A DNA stretch of 64,000 nt from Bradyrhizobium genosp. L (GTDB lineage: Bacteria > Pseudomonadota > Alphaproteobacteria > Rhizobiales > Xanthobacteraceae), in NCBI RefSeq assembly GCF_015624485.1, contig NZ_CP061378.1, positions 6,597,501 through 6,661,500 of the forward strand, read 5' to 3'. Both the position numbers and the translations under genes were made by a program. Shown here piece after piece: positions 37,398 to 46,616 of the stretch; the first letter of the stretch is position 1, and each line of letters opens with the position of its first letter. The notes beneath the pieces were generated by a model that was given only the letters and a program-made list of their open reading frames with translations, ran no database searches and was not told the DNA's origin.

Positions 37398-38663
37398 TCA
37401 CAGCCACGGTGCGGGCTTGTCCATCGCGATCAGCGCGTCGACGTCGATGCGCGGGCGGATCACGGCGTGCTGGTCGTCCTTGACCAGCACCTCCGGCACC
37501 AAGGCGCGCGTGTTGTAGGTGCCGGACTGCACCGCGCCATAGGCGCCGGCGGTCATGATCGCCATGAGATCGCCGGCCTTGGGCTGTGGCAGCGTGCGAT
37601 CGAGCGCGAGGTAGTCACCGGTCTCGCAGACCGGGCCGACCACGTCGGCGATCATGGTCGGCATGCCGGGCACGGGCTGGCGTACCGGCAGGATGTCGTG
37701 ATGTGCTTCATACAGCGTCGGCCGGATCAGATCGTTCATCGCGGCATCGATGATGACGAAGTTCTTGGCGTCGCCCGGCTTCACATAGATCACGCGGGTG
37801 ACGAGGATGCCGGCATTGCCGACGATCATGCGGCCCGGCTCGAACATCAGCGTGCAGCCGAGATTGTGGGTCACGCGCTTGACCATCGCGGCATATTCGC
37901 CGGGCAGAGGCGGCGCGGCGCGGTCGAGATGATAGGGAATGCCGAGGCCGCCGCCGAAATCGATGTGCGAGATGTCGTGGCCGTCGGCGCGCAGCGTCTC
38001 GACGAACTCGGCGAGCAGACGGAAGGCGGCCTCGAGCGGCCCGAGATCGGTGATCTGGCTGCCGATATGCACGTCGGTGCCGGTGACCTTGATGCCCGGC
38101 AGCTTGGCGGCGCGGGCATAGACCTCGCGCGCCCGCGCCAGGGGAATGCCGAATTTGTTCTCCGATTTGCCGGTCGCGATCTTGGCATGGGTGCCGGCAT
38201 CGACGTCGGGATTGACCCGCACCGAGATGCGCGCCGTTGTCTTCATCTCGACGGCGAGCCGCGACAGCAGCTCGAGCTCGGCTTCGGACTCGACGTTGAT
38301 GCAGAGGATGTCGGCCGCGAGTGCGGCACGCAGCTCGCCCTCGGTCTTGCCGACGCCGGAGAACAGGATCTTCGACGGCGGAATGCCGGCCGCCAGCGCC
38401 CGCTTCAACTCGCCGCCGGACACCACATCGGCGCCGGCGCCGAGCTTGGCCAGCGTGCGCAGCACCGACTGGTTGGAATTCGCCTTCATCGCGTAGCAGA
38501 CGACGGCCTTCTCGCCGGCGAAGGCTTCGGTGAAGACGCGGTAGTGCCGCTCCAGGGTCGCCGTCGAATAGCAATAGAACGGCGTGCCGACGGCCTCCGC
38601 CAACCCAATGAGATTGACCGCTTCGGCGTGCAGCACGCCGTTGCGATAGTCGAAATGGTTCAT
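37398..38663 (-). CDS. lysA: Diaminopimelate decarboxylase LysA
   Basis: 421-residue fold-type III PLP decarboxylase that makes lysine from meso-diaminopimelate. The PLP lysine is in VVCYAMKANSNQSVL (about 61), the phosphate-binding FGGGLGIPY near 240, and the C-terminal EVCETGDYLALDR-type motif is present as GPVCETGDYLALDRTLP. Start at 38663 immediately precedes the conserved FDYRNGVLHAEAV. It lies 13 bp after lptM and downstream of argH on the same strand, an order common in proteobacteria. Confidence 0.97.
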   Translation of the reverse strand: MNHFDYRNGVLHAEAVNLIGLAEAVGTPFYCYSTATLERHYRVFTEAFAGEKAVVCYAMKANSNQSVLRTLAKLGAGADVVSGGELKRALAAGIPPSKILFSGVGKTEGELRAALAADILCINVESEAELELLSRLAVEMKTTARISVRVNPDVDAGTHAKIATGKSENKFGIPLARAREVYARAAKLPGIKVTGTDVHIGSQITDLGPLEAAFRLLAEFVETLRADGHDISHIDFGGGLGIPYHLDRAAPPLPGEYAAMVKRVTHNLGCTLMFEPGRMIVGNAGILVTRVIYVKPGDAKNFVIIDAAMNDLIRPTLYEAHHDILPVRQPVPGMPTMIADVVGPVCETGDYLALDRTLPQPKAGDLMAIMTAGAYGAVQSGTYNTRALVPEVLVKDDQHAVIRPRIDVDALIAMDKPAPWL

Positions 38664-38676
38664 GGCGCGTTAGATA

Positions 38677-38946
38677 TTAGTTGCCGAGTATCGGGTCGAG
38701 GATAAAGGACTTCTTCGTGCCTTTCGGCGCGGCCGGCCCGGCATCCGATCCGTAGGTCGGATTGAACACGCTGGGCTGTGCCGCGCGCTCGGCCTCGGTA
38801 TCCGCGGGCGCGGCCGCCGGGGCGGCGTTCGCGGTCGGCGGCAGGTCGAGCGGCCCCTTGCGGCCGCAGCCGCCGAGCGCGAGCGCTGATACGCTCAGCA
38901 CAATGATGGCCCATCCCGAGGAGGTCAGGCGGTTCTTGCTGGTCAC
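38677..38946 (-). CDS. lptM: LptM-like lipoprotein
   Basis: 89-residue lipoprotein. The signal sequence AIIVLSVSALALGGCG ends in the lipobox LGGC, giving an acylated cysteine near residue 25, followed at once by GRKGPLDLPP. That is the LptM (YifL) signature of CGxKGPL, the factor that helps LptD assemble into the lipopolysaccharide translocon. The rest is Ala/Pro-rich and disordered. The GTG start at 38946 has a GGGGA site about 8 bp upstream. Position between argH and lysA is the usual lptM neighbourhood. Confidence 0.82.
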   Translation of the reverse strand: MTSKNRLTSSGWAIIVLSVSALALGGCGRKGPLDLPPTANAAPAAAPADTEAERAAQPSVFNPTYGSDAGPAAPKGTKKSFILDPILGN

Positions 38947-39131
38947 GACGAAATCCCCAAATTCGGGCCGCACCATACAAACATTGGCGTGCTCTGGCGA
39001 GACCCGGTTCGCGCTGAAATCACTGCGAAATTTCGAGACCCTGCTCCGATTTGATCGGAACAGGCTCTGATTCTTGCTCTGACGCGTTTTCTTCACGCGA
39101 ACCGGACCCACTTCGCTTGAAAACGCTATGT

Positions 39132-40529
39132 TCAGCCCAATTTTCGCTCTTTTTCCAGCCGCTTGGCCCAACTCTTCGCCTGTGCCAGCACGTTCTTCGG
39201 CGCCGTGCCGCCGAACGAGGTCCGGCTCTTCACCGAGGATTCCACGCTGAGGACCTTGAGCGCGTCCGCGGTAATCTTCGGCTCGACCTCCTGCATGGCT
39301 TTCAGCGGCAGCTCGTGCAGCGCCACGCCCTGCGCCGAGGCGAGGCCGACGATACGGCCGGTGACATGGTGGGCATCGCGGAACGGCATTTTCAGGGTCC
39401 GCACCAGCCAGTCGGCGAGATCGGTCGCGGTGGCGTAGCCCTCGCCGGCGGCGGCCTTCATCTTCGCCGCGTCCGGCACCAGGTCCTCGACCATGCCGGT
39501 CATGGCGCGGATCGCCAGCGACAGCGCGGCAAATGCCTCCATCGCGCCCTGCTTGTCCTCCTGCATGTCCTTTTGATAGGCGAGCGGCAGGCCCTTCATC
39601 ACGATCAGGAGCGCGGTGAGCGCGCCGATCACGCGGCCGGTCTTGGCGCGCACCAGCTCGGCCGCATCAGGATTGCGCTTCTGCGGCATGATCGAGGAGC
39701 CTGTGGTGAACTTGTCGCTGAGCTTGACCAAACCGACCAAAGGCGAGGTCCAGATCACGATCTCCTCGGCGAAGCGCGACATATGCACCGCGCAGATCGC
39801 AGCCGCCGACAGCGTCTCCAGCACGAAATCGCGATCAGACACCGCATCGAGCGAATTGGCCATCGGACGGTCGAAGCCGAGCGCTTTCGCGGTCGCCGTG
39901 CGGTCGATCGGAAACGAGGTGCCGGCCAGCGCTGCGGCGCCGAGCGGCGATTCGTTGAGCCGCTTGCGGGCGTCGGCGAAGCGGCCGCGGTCGCGCGAGG
40001 CCATCTCGACATAGGCGAGCAAATGGTGGCCGAAGGTGACGGGCTGCGCGGTCTGCAGATGGGTGAAGCCCGGCATCACGGTGCCGGCGTGCTCCAGCGC
40101 GCGGGCGACCAGTGCCTGCTGGAACGCGGCCAGCGCCGCATCCGTTTCGTCGATGGTGTCGCGGACATAAAGGCGGAAGTCGGTCGCGACCTGGTCGTTG
40201 CGCGAGCGCGCGGTGTGCAGCCGGCCCGCGGCAGGACCGATCAGCTCGGACAGCCGTGACTCGACGTTCATATGGATATCTTCGAGCGCACGCTTGAAGT
40301 CGAAACCGCCCTTGGCAATTTCTGACAAAATCGTGTCTAGACCTTCGCCGATATTTTTCGCATCACGCGCGGTGATGATGCCTTGCGCGGCGAGCATCGC
40401 CGCGTGGGCCTTGGACGCCGTGATGTCCTGCGCATAAAGGTGACGGTCGACGTCGATGGAGACGTTGATTTCCTCCATGATCGCGTCGGGACGTTCCGAG
40501 AACCGGCCGCCCCACATCTTGTTGCTCAT
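39132..40529 (-). CDS. argH: Argininosuccinate lyase
   Basis: 465-residue fumarase/aspartase-superfamily lyase that splits argininosuccinate to arginine and fumarate. It begins [12 protein letters not shown]. Signature loop [12 protein letters not shown] (about 283-294) holds the catalytic serine. The substrate-binding [16 protein letters not shown] lies at about 108-123. A long frame upstream of 40529 enters the tlpA leader and is not coding. First gene of the argH-lptM-lysA run; divergent from tlpA with 127 bp between starts. Confidence 0.97.
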   Translation of the reverse strand: MSNKMWGGRFSERPDAIMEEINVSIDVDRHLYAQDITASKAHAAMLAAQGIITARDAKNIGEGLDTILSEIAKGGFDFKRALEDIHMNVESRLSELIGPAAGRLHTARSRNDQVATDFRLYVRDTIDETDAALAAFQQALVARALEHAGTVMPGFTHLQTAQPVTFGHHLLAYVEMASRDRGRFADARKRLNESPLGAAALAGTSFPIDRTATAKALGFDRPMANSLDAVSDRDFVLETLSAAAICAVHMSRFAEEIVIWTSPLVGLVKLSDKFTTGSSIMPQKRNPDAAELVRAKTGRVIGALTALLIVMKGLPLAYQKDMQEDKQGAMEAFAALSLAIRAMTGMVEDLVPDAAKMKAAAGEGYATATDLADWLVRTLKMPFRDAHHVTGRIVGLASAQGVALHELPLKAMQEVEPKITADALKVLSVESSVKSRTSFGGTAPKNVLAQAKSWAKRLEKERKLG

Positions 40530-40656
40530 GACTTCTCGCTCGCGACTTTGTATTTGAGCCTTGCTGGTTTGCCGCCAAAATGGCGAAACAGCATGGCGGT
40601 TCCGACCGTAATTCACGGCATTGCATAGCCATATCTGACCCGGGATGACAAACGAT

Positions 40657-41325
40657 ATGCCAGAGACGACCCCGCCCAAATCGACCTCCGCGCGGCGGAT
40701 TCCGCTCGTCATCGGCGCGGTGCTGATTGGGGCCGTGCTCGGCTATGTCGGGGTGTCCAGCCTGAAGCACCCGCCCGGCGGCGACGTGGCCTGCAACGGC
40801 GCGGTGGATCTGGCCAAGAAGATCGCCCCGCTGGCCCATGGCGAGGTCGCGGCGCTGACCATGGCGACCACCCCGCTCCGCCTCCCCGACCTCGCCTTCG
40901 AGGACGCCAGCGGCCAGCCCAAGAAACTCTCGGATTTCCGCGGCAAGACCGTGCTGGTGAACCTGTGGGCGACCTGGTGCGTGCCCTGCCGCCGCGAAAT
41001 GCCGGCGCTGGATAGCTTGCAGACCAAGCTCGGCGGCAAGGATTTCGAGGTGGTCGCGATCAATATCGACACCCGCGATCCGGACAAGCCGAAAAACTTC
41101 CTGAAAGAGGCCAATCTGACCAATCTCGGCTATTTCAGCGACGCGAAAGCCAAGGTGTTTCAGGACCTTAAGAACATAGGCAAGGCTCTGGGCATGCCGA
41201 CCTCGGTGCTCGTCGACGCCAAGGGCTGCGAAATCGCCAACATCGCCGGCCCCGCCGAATGGGCCAGCGACGATGCGCTCAAGCTGGTGAAGGCGGCACT
41301 GGCGCCGGCCGCGGCCGGGCTTTGA
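40657..41325 (+). CDS. tlpA: Thiol:disulfide interchange protein TlpA
   Basis: 222-residue membrane-anchored periplasmic thioredoxin that reduces copper-binding partners during cytochrome aa3 oxidase maturation. One N-terminal helix (about residues 17-36), a helical segment [20 protein letters not shown] with the family's structural cysteine, then the thioredoxin fold with [11 protein letters not shown] (WCVPC, about 108-112) and a second cysteine in [11 protein letters not shown]. This closely follows the Bradyrhizobium TlpA sequence as known from the literature. Start at 40657 aligns with that protein; an in-frame ATG at 40645 would add four residues. Its stop codon abuts the opposite-strand yjfB-like gene with no gap. 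Confidence 0.95.
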   Translation: MPETTPPKSTSARRIPLVIGAVLIGAVLGYVGVSSLKHPPGGDVACNGAVDLAKKIAPLAHGEVAALTMATTPLRLPDLAFEDASGQPKKLSDFRGKTVLVNLWATWCVPCRREMPALDSLQTKLGGKDFEVVAINIDTRDPDKPKNFLKEANLTNLGYFSDAKAKVFQDLKNIGKALGMPTSVLVDAKGCEIANIAGPAEWASDDALKLVKAALAPAAAGL

Positions 41326-41514
41326 TCAGGCGATGGTATTGAGATTGTCGCCGATGCCGGGACTTTGATTGGCGGTGGACGGCGTGCCGAGCAGGGTCTG
41401 CACCGCGGATCTTTCCGCGTCGAGGTTCTGCTTGGTGAGGCGGGTCGCGATCTCGTTCTGCAAATTGCCCTGCTGCACCGACAGGATGCTCGTGACCATG
41501 CTCGTCGTGTCCAT
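41326..41514 (-). CDS. YjfB-like putative motility protein
   Basis: 62-residue small protein of the YjfB_motility family (PF14070) by its heptad-like MVTSILSVQQGNLQNEIATRLTKQNLD segment, probably a short helical coiled coil. No signal peptide. The ATG is preceded by the purine run CGGGAGTAC. It is convergent with tlpA: the two stop codons form the palindrome TGATCA, with zero bases between. The family name comes from association with motility genes, but no flagellar gene is in this window, so the function is open. Confidence 0.72.
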   Translation of the reverse strand: MDTTSMVTSILSVQQGNLQNEIATRLTKQNLDAERSAVQTLLGTPSTANQSPGIGDNLNTIA

Positions 41515-41660
41515 GCGCGGTACTCCCGGAACGGGTATGGGGTAGCGCGCGGACGGTTAACGGGCGGGTAACGAATGGCCGCGTCAGGCTGACGCACCGT
41601 GTCCGCTTCGCGCAGCAAATTGCCTTGGCTGACATGCCAGACTTGGCTGACATGCCAGAC

Positions 41661-41770
41661 CCGTCATCCTGAGGTGCGCGCACTTCGCGAGCCTCGAAGG
41701 ATCGACGGCCACCAGCCGGGCCGTGCATCCTTCGAGGCTCGCCGAAGAGGCTCGCACCTCAGGATGACGG
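41661..41770. repeat. Intergenic palindromic repeat, family F
   Basis: Arms CCGTCATCCTGAGGTGCGCG and CGCACCTCAGGATGACGG, inner GAGCCTCGAAGGATCGACGG and CCTTCGAGGCTCGCC. Two direct copies of TTGGCTGACATGCCAGAC (18 bp) sit just to the left, at about 41625-41660. The gap 41515-41805 is otherwise empty. Confidence 0.8.
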
Positions 41771-41805
41771 TGAAGGCAGCTCAGCGACGGCTCACTGCGG
41801 CTTGC

Positions 41806-42687
41806 TTACCGCGTCGGGACCGGCTTGTCGCCGCGATAGTCGTAGAAGCCGCGTTGGGTCTTGCGGCCGAGCCAGCCGGCCTCGACGTATTTCACCAGCA
41901 GCGGACACGGCCGGTACTTCGAGTCCGCGAGGCCCTCATGCAGCACCTGCATGATCGACAGGCAGGTGTCCAGCCCGATGAAATCGGCGAGCTCGAGCGG
42001 ACCCATCGGATGATGCGCGCCAAGCTTCATCGCGGCGTCGATCGCCTCGACATTGCCGACGCCCTCATAGAGCGTGTAGATCGCCTCGTTGATCATCGGC
42101 AGCAGGATGCGGTTGACGATGAAGGCCGGGAAATCCTCGGACACCGCGACCTGCTTGCCGAGCTTGGCAACGAAGGCCTTCGCGGTGTCGAAGGTGACGT
42201 CGTCGGTGGCGATGCCGCGGATCAGCTCGACCAGCTCCATCAACGGCACCGGATTCATGAAGTGAATGCCGATGAATTTTTCCGGGCGGTCGGTCGACGC
42301 CGCCAGCCGCGTGATCGAGATCGACGATGAGTTGGAAGCGACGATCGCCTCGGGCTTCAGCACCGCACAGACATCGTGAAAGATCTTGCGCTTGGTCTCT
42401 TCCTTTTCGACCGCGGTCTCGATCACCAGATCGCAATCCGCCAGCGCGTCGATCGTTTCGGCCGACGTGATGCGATCGAGCGTCTGCTTGCGCTCGGCGT
42501 CGCTGATGTTCTTCTTGGAGACCTGACGGGTCAGATTGCCGTTGATGGTCGCGAGCGCCGATTTCAGCCGGTCCGCGGACACGTCGTTGAGCACCACGTC
42601 GAAGCCGGCCAGCGCCGCCACATGCGCAATCCCGTTGCCCATCTGACCCGAGCCGATCACGCCGACCTTCTTGATTACCACCGTCAT
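41806..42687 (-). CDS. 3-hydroxybutyryl-CoA dehydrogenase
   Basis: 293-residue NAD-dependent dehydrogenase that interconverts acetoacetyl-CoA and 3-hydroxybutyryl-CoA. Rossmann GVIGSGQMGNGIAHVAALAGF (about 8-28), the family HFMNPVPLMELVELIRG motif carrying the catalytic histidine (about 143), and the C-terminal VNRILLPMINEAI and GPLELADFIGLD segments. The length matches single-domain HBDs. The start at 42687 (MTVVIKKVG) has GGTGGA at proper spacing; an ATG three codons earlier is possible. It follows etfBA on the same strand beyond a strong terminator, so it is probably expressed separately though functionally related to fatty-acid or polyhydroxybutyrate metabolism. Confidence 0.95.
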   Translation of the reverse strand: MTVVIKKVGVIGSGQMGNGIAHVAALAGFDVVLNDVSADRLKSALATINGNLTRQVSKKNISDAERKQTLDRITSAETIDALADCDLVIETAVEKEETKRKIFHDVCAVLKPEAIVASNSSSISITRLAASTDRPEKFIGIHFMNPVPLMELVELIRGIATDDVTFDTAKAFVAKLGKQVAVSEDFPAFIVNRILLPMINEAIYTLYEGVGNVEAIDAAMKLGAHHPMGPLELADFIGLDTCLSIMQVLHEGLADSKYRPCPLLVKYVEAGWLGRKTQRGFYDYRGDKPVPTR

Positions 42688-42790
42688 CTTGTTCATCCAC
42701 CGGAACGGCGCGCACATCGCGCCTGCCCAATCCCTACGATACCCGAAAGCGAAGCCTTCCGGGTGCCCAATCCGCGGAAAGCGCTTCCCC

Positions 42791-42830
42791 AAATAATAAC
42801 ACCGGCCGGAGATTACTCATCCGGCCGGTG
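42791..42830 (-). terminator. Intrinsic terminator of the etfBA operon
   Basis: On the minus strand CACCGGCCGG pairs with CCGGCCGGTG (10 bp, perfect) around an 11-nt loop and is followed by TTATTATTT. It lies 10 bp after the etfA stop codon and before the dehydrogenase gene. Confidence 0.9.
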
Positions 42831-42839
42831 CCTTGTCGC

Positions 42840-43790
42840 TTATTTTCCGAGCTTGCCGAGCGCTTCGGTCAATTCCGGAACCGCCTGGTAGAGGTCGGCG
42901 ACCAGGCCGTAATCGGCGACCTGGAAGATCGGAGCGTCCTCATCCTTGTTGATGGCGACGATCACCTTGGAGTCCTTCATGCCGGCCAGATGCTGGATCG
43001 CGCCGGAGATGCCGACCGCGACATAAAGTTCCGGGGCCACCACCTTGCCGGTCTGGCCGACCTGCCAGTCGTTCGGCGCATAGCCGGCATCGACCGCGGC
43101 GCGCGAGGCGCCGACGCCGGCGCCGAGCTTGTCGGCGAGCGGCTCGATGTATTTGGCAAAATTCTCGCGGCTCTGCATGGCGCGGCCACCCGAGACGATA
43201 ATCTTGGCCGACGTCAGCTCCGGACGATCGCTTTTTGCCACTTCCTCGCCGACGAACGACGACAGGCCGGGATCGGCGGCTGAAGCGGCGTTCTCGATCG
43301 CTGCGCTGCCGCCTTCAGCGGCCGCAGCGAAGGTCGAGGTGCGCACCGTGATGACCTTCTTGGCGTCCTTGGACTTCACGGTCTGGATCGCGTTGCCGGC
43401 ATAGATCGGCCGCTCGAACGTGTCGGGCGCGACGACCTTGATGATCTCCGAAACCTGCATCACGTCGAGCAGGGCCGCGACGCGCGGCATCACGTTCTTG
43501 AAGCGCGAGGTCGCGGGCGCGACGAAGGCGTCGTAGTTCGGCGCCAGCGCCACGATCAGCGCCGCCAGCGGCTCGGCGAGGTCGTGCTCATAGGCGCCAC
43601 CTTCGGCCACCAGCACCTTCGCGACGCCGGCAAGCTTGGCAGCAGCCTCGGCGGCCGCCTTGGTGCCCTGGCCGCCGCCGGCGACCAGCACATGGACGTC
43701 ACCGCCGAGCTGGGACGCCGCGGTCAGCGCCTTGTTGGTGGAGTCCTTCAGGGTCTCGTGGTCGTGTTCGGCAATCAAAAGCGTCGTCAT
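42840..43790 (-). CDS. etfA: Electron transfer flavoprotein subunit alpha
   Basis: 316-residue FAD-binding subunit of the ETF heterodimer that takes electrons from acyl-CoA dehydrogenases to ETF:quinone oxidoreductase. N-terminal domain I begins [15 protein letters not shown]. The C-terminal FAD domain carries the signature [36 protein letters not shown] (about residues 247-282; given here only as the pattern YVAVGISGA...KVIVAINKD). The ATG shares one base with the etfB stop. Full length with no missing motifs. A strong terminator follows. Confidence 0.96.
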   Translation of the reverse strand: MTTLLIAEHDHETLKDSTNKALTAASQLGGDVHVLVAGGGQGTKAAAEAAAKLAGVAKVLVAEGGAYEHDLAEPLAALIVALAPNYDAFVAPATSRFKNVMPRVAALLDVMQVSEIIKVVAPDTFERPIYAGNAIQTVKSKDAKKVITVRTSTFAAAAEGGSAAIENAASAADPGLSSFVGEEVAKSDRPELTSAKIIVSGGRAMQSRENFAKYIEPLADKLGAGVGASRAAVDAGYAPNDWQVGQTGKVVAPELYVAVGISGAIQHLAGMKDSKVIVAINKDEDAPIFQVADYGLVADLYQAVPELTEALGKLGK

Positions 43791-44539
43791 CAGAGAACCC
43801 CGGCTTCGGTCTTGAGCTTGTTCACGAGATCGGCGACGTCCTTCACCTTGACGCCCGCCTTGCGGCCCGCCGGTTCCGCGGTCTTCAGCACTTCCAGACG
43901 CGGCGTCACGTCGACGCCGTAGTCAGCGACGCTCTTGTCATCGATCGGCTTCTTCTTCGCCTTCATGATGTTGGGCAGCGACGCGTAGCGCGGCTCGTTG
44001 AGGCGGAGGTCGGTGGTGACGATCGCCGGGCCCTTCAGCTTGATGGTCTGCAGGCCGCCGTCGACTTCGCGGGTGACCTTGAAATCGGAACCGTCGACTT
44101 CGAGCTTGGAGGCAAACGTCGCCTGCGACCAGCCGAGCAGCGCGGCCAGCATCTGGCCGGTCTGGTTGCTGTCGTCGTCGATCGCCTGCTTGCCGAGGAT
44201 GACGAGGCCGGGCTGCTCAGCCTCGACCACCGCCTTCAGGATCTTGGCGACCCCGAGCGGTTCGACATTGCCTTCGGCCTTGACCAGAATGCCGCGGTCG
44301 GCACCCATCGCGAGCGCGGTGCGGATGGTCTCCGAGCACTGCGCCGGTCCGATCGACACCACCACCACCTCGGTCGCCTTGCCGGCTTCCTTGAGCCGCA
44401 GCGCTTCCTCGACGGCGATCTCGTCGAACGGGTTCATCGACATCTTGACGTTGGCGAGTTCCACGCCCGTTCCGTCGCTCTTGACGCGGACCTTGACGTT
44501 GTAGTCGACGACCCGCTTTACCGGCACAAGAACCTTCAT
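43790..44539 (-). CDS. etfB: Electron transfer flavoprotein subunit beta
   Basis: 249-residue AMP-binding subunit of [42 protein letters not shown] and [16 protein letters not shown] are the family signatures, the last containing the Asp/Asn nucleotide contacts near residue 120. The start at 44539 has AGAGGATCG just upstream. It is the first gene of the two-gene etfBA unit and is separated by 118 bp from the cobalamin adenosyltransferase gene. Confidence 0.96.
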   Translation of the reverse strand: MKVLVPVKRVVDYNVKVRVKSDGTGVELANVKMSMNPFDEIAVEEALRLKEAGKATEVVVVSIGPAQCSETIRTALAMGADRGILVKAEGNVEPLGVAKILKAVVEAEQPGLVILGKQAIDDDSNQTGQMLAALLGWSQATFASKLEVDGSDFKVTREVDGGLQTIKLKGPAIVTTDLRLNEPRYASLPNIMKAKKKPIDDKSVADYGVDVTPRLEVLKTAEPAGRKAGVKVKDVADLVNKLKTEAGVL

Positions 44540-44657
44540 CGATCCTCTTTCGCTTTGATTTTATGGGTTTTGCTTGGCTGGCGCGGAACCTAAAGGTCCC
44601 GTCCCCCCCGGTCAACGCGCCAAGGGCAAAAAACCAGCAGCCCGGGTTTGACGCATT

Positions 44658-45230
44658 CTAGCGGTTCTGCCCCGGCACCCACAACACGTCCCGGGCGCCT
44701 TTGTCGTTCTGGAAGCGGCTGGCCACGAACAGGAAATCCGACAGCCGGTTCATATACTGGATGCCAGCGGTATTGACCTTTTCGTCCGGCCGGGCCGCCA
44801 GTTCCACCATGATCCGCTCCGCGCGGCGACATATCGTGCGGGCGAGATGCAGATATGCAGACGCGGGCGTGCCGCCGGGCAGCACGAACGAGGTCAGCGG
44901 CGCCAGCTGATCGTTCAGGCCGTCGATGTCGCGCTCGAGCCGCGCGACCTGGCTCTCCAGCACCCGCAGCCGCTCGGCCTTGCCGTCGCGTTCGGGCACC
45001 GCGAGGTCGGCGCCGAGGTCGAACAGATCGTTCTGGATCCGCGCTAGCATGGCGTCGACCTCGGGGCTGTCGGCGAGATGCAGCCGCAACACGCCGATCG
45101 CGGCATTGGTCTCGTCGACCGTGCCGTAGGCGTCGATGCGCAGATCGTATTTCGGCCGCCGCTCGCCGGAGCCGAGCGCGGTGGTGCCGTCATCGCCGGT
45201 GCGCGTGTAGATCCTGTTCAGAACGACCAT
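44658..45230 (-). CDS. Cob(I)yrinic acid a,c-diamide adenosyltransferase (PduO type)
   Basis: 190-residue ATP:cob(I)alamin adenosyltransferase, which attaches the 5'-deoxyadenosyl group to make coenzyme B12. The ATP site is TRTGDDGTTALGSGERRPKY (about 7-26), and the corrinoid/ATP helix is ARTICRRAERIMVEL (about 129-143) with YMNRLSDFLFVASR (about 157-170). This is the PduO/MMAB all-helical fold, not BtuR/CobA. B12 cofactor would serve methylmalonyl-CoA mutase or ribonucleotide reductase; neither is in this window. GGTTGGCTCC-type spacing upstream gives no obvious strong SD. A repeat sits immediately upstream. Confidence 0.92.
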   Translation of the reverse strand: MVVLNRIYTRTGDDGTTALGSGERRPKYDLRIDAYGTVDETNAAIGVLRLHLADSPEVDAMLARIQNDLFDLGADLAVPERDGKAERLRVLESQVARLERDIDGLNDQLAPLTSFVLPGGTPASAYLHLARTICRRAERIMVELAARPDEKVNTAGIQYMNRLSDFLFVASRFQNDKGARDVLWVPGQNR

Positions 45231-45253
45231 GGTTGGCTCCGGTGTTGGTTAAA

Positions 45254-45378
45254 CACCTCTCCCGGAGGGAGAGGTCGCAAGCATTTTGCGAGCGGGTGAG
45301 GGGTTGCGGTCTAACGATGGACCTGAACCCCTCACCCGGATCGCTAACGCGATCCGACCTCTCCCCATGGGAGAGGTG
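45254..45378. repeat. Intergenic palindromic repeat, family G
   Basis: Arms CACCTCTCCCGGAGGGAGAG and CTCTCCCCATGGGAGAGGTG, each itself a small hairpin, with inner GGGTGAGGGGTT/AACCCCTCACCC. It lies between the adenosyltransferase gene and the small membrane protein gene on the same strand. Confidence 0.82.
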
Positions 45379-45394
45379 AAGAGCTTACCTCGCC

Positions 45395-45589
45395 TCACCG
45401 CCCCATCGCCCAGACCGCGAGCATGGTGATGATGATGGCGACGAACTGCAGCAGCACGCGCAGCCGCATCAGCTTCTGCGAGGTGTTCGGCGAGCCGCCC
45501 TTCATCATGTTGATGAGGCCGAGCAGCAGCACCAGCGCGACGGCGCCGACGGCGATGGGAAGGATGATCGTGCTGAGAACAGATGTCAT
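45395..45589 (-). CDS. Twin-transmembrane small protein (HIG1-like)
   Basis: 64-residue membrane protein with two predicted helices (IILPIAVGAVALVLLLGLI, and VLLQFVAIIITMLAVWAM) joined by a short basic loop NMMKGGSPNTSQKLMRLR. That helix-loop-helix, with the QKLMRLRVLLQ segment, is the pattern of HIG1_N domain proteins, which in mitochondria associate with cytochrome oxidase. The bacterial role is unknown. I chose the ATG at 45589; a longer frame back to 45646 has no membrane logic. Confidence 0.75.
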   Translation of the reverse strand: MTSVLSTIILPIAVGAVALVLLLGLINMMKGGSPNTSQKLMRLRVLLQFVAIIITMLAVWAMGR

Positions 45590-45722
45590 CCACGGTACAT
45601 AACACCGTGTTGAGCCGACTTCCACACAGCGGAGCCATGCAACCAACTGGCTTTTCGGCGCGTAATATCAGAAGCTGGAGCGGTCCTCGGAGCGAGCCGA
45701 TTTCGACAATGCCGGGTGGAAT

Positions 45723-46616
45723 GTGAAACAGCTTCGTTACGTCTTCCACGTCGTGATGGATGCCTTTTACACGTTCCTCGCCGACGACGGCTGGGCGATC
45801 GCGAGCCACATCGCGCTGTCGACCTTGATGGCGCTGTTTCCGTTCCTGATCGTGCTGACCTCGCTCGCCGGCTTCTTCGGCTCCAAGGAGCTGGCCGACC
45901 AGGCGGTCGGTCTGCTGTTGCAGGTCTGGCCGAACCAGGTCGCCGACGCGCTGTCGGGTCAAATCCACGACGTGCTGACCAAGACCCGCGGCGACATCCT
46001 GACCATCGGCGCCGTGCTCGCGGTCTATTTCGCCTCCAACGGCGTCGAGGCGCTGCGGGTGGCGCTGAACCGCGCCTACGCCGTGATCGAGCCGCGGCGC
46101 TGGTACTGGCTGCGGCTGGAATCGATCGGTTACACGCTGGTCGCAGCCGTCACCTCGCTGGCGATGGCGTTCCTGATCGTGCTCGGTCCGCTGATCATCG
46201 AGGCGGCGCGGCGCTATATCCCGTTCTTCGTCGAATCCAACGAGAGCATGGTCAACACCGCCCGCTACGGCATCACCATCCTGGCGCTGGTCGGCGCGCT
46301 GTTCATCCTGCATGCCTGGCTGCCGGCCGGCCGCCGCGGCTTCTCGCAGATCCTGCCCGGCATCATCTTCACCATGGTGGCCTCGCTGCTCTCGGGCATC
46401 GGCTTCGGCATGTATCTGGCGCGTTTCGCCAACAACTACGTCACGATGTATGCGGGGCTCGCCTCGGTGGTGATCGCGCTGGTGTTCATGTACTTCATCG
46501 CCGCGATCTTCGTGTTCGGCGGCGAATTGAACGCGGCGATCATCAAGTCGCGGCTGCCGCGCGGTGTGTCGCTGCAAGCAGCGCAGTCGCTAACGCCCGC
46601 GGAGAAACAGGCTTGA
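45723..46616 (+). CDS. YihY/virulence factor BrkB family membrane protein
   Basis: 297-residue inner-membrane protein with about six hydrophobic helices (for example FLIVLTSLAGFFG at about 40-52, VTSLAMAFLIVLGPLIIEAAR, and VVIALVFMYFIAAIFVFGGELNAAIIKS near the end). The last of these is the BrkB family signature. GTG start with GGTGGAAT upstream. Members were once called ribonuclease BN but are now regarded as membrane proteins of unknown function. Its last 74 bp overlap the 3' end of the histidine kinase gene on the other strand. Confidence 0.9.
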   Translation: MKQLRYVFHVVMDAFYTFLADDGWAIASHIALSTLMALFPFLIVLTSLAGFFGSKELADQAVGLLLQVWPNQVADALSGQIHDVLTKTRGDILTIGAVLAVYFASNGVEALRVALNRAYAVIEPRRWYWLRLESIGYTLVAAVTSLAMAFLIVLGPLIIEAARRYIPFFVESNESMVNTARYGITILALVGALFILHAWLPAGRRGFSQILPGIIFTMVASLLSGIGFGMYLARFANNYVTMYAGLASVVIALVFMYFIAAIFVFGGELNAAIIKSRLPRGVSLQAAQSLTPAEKQA

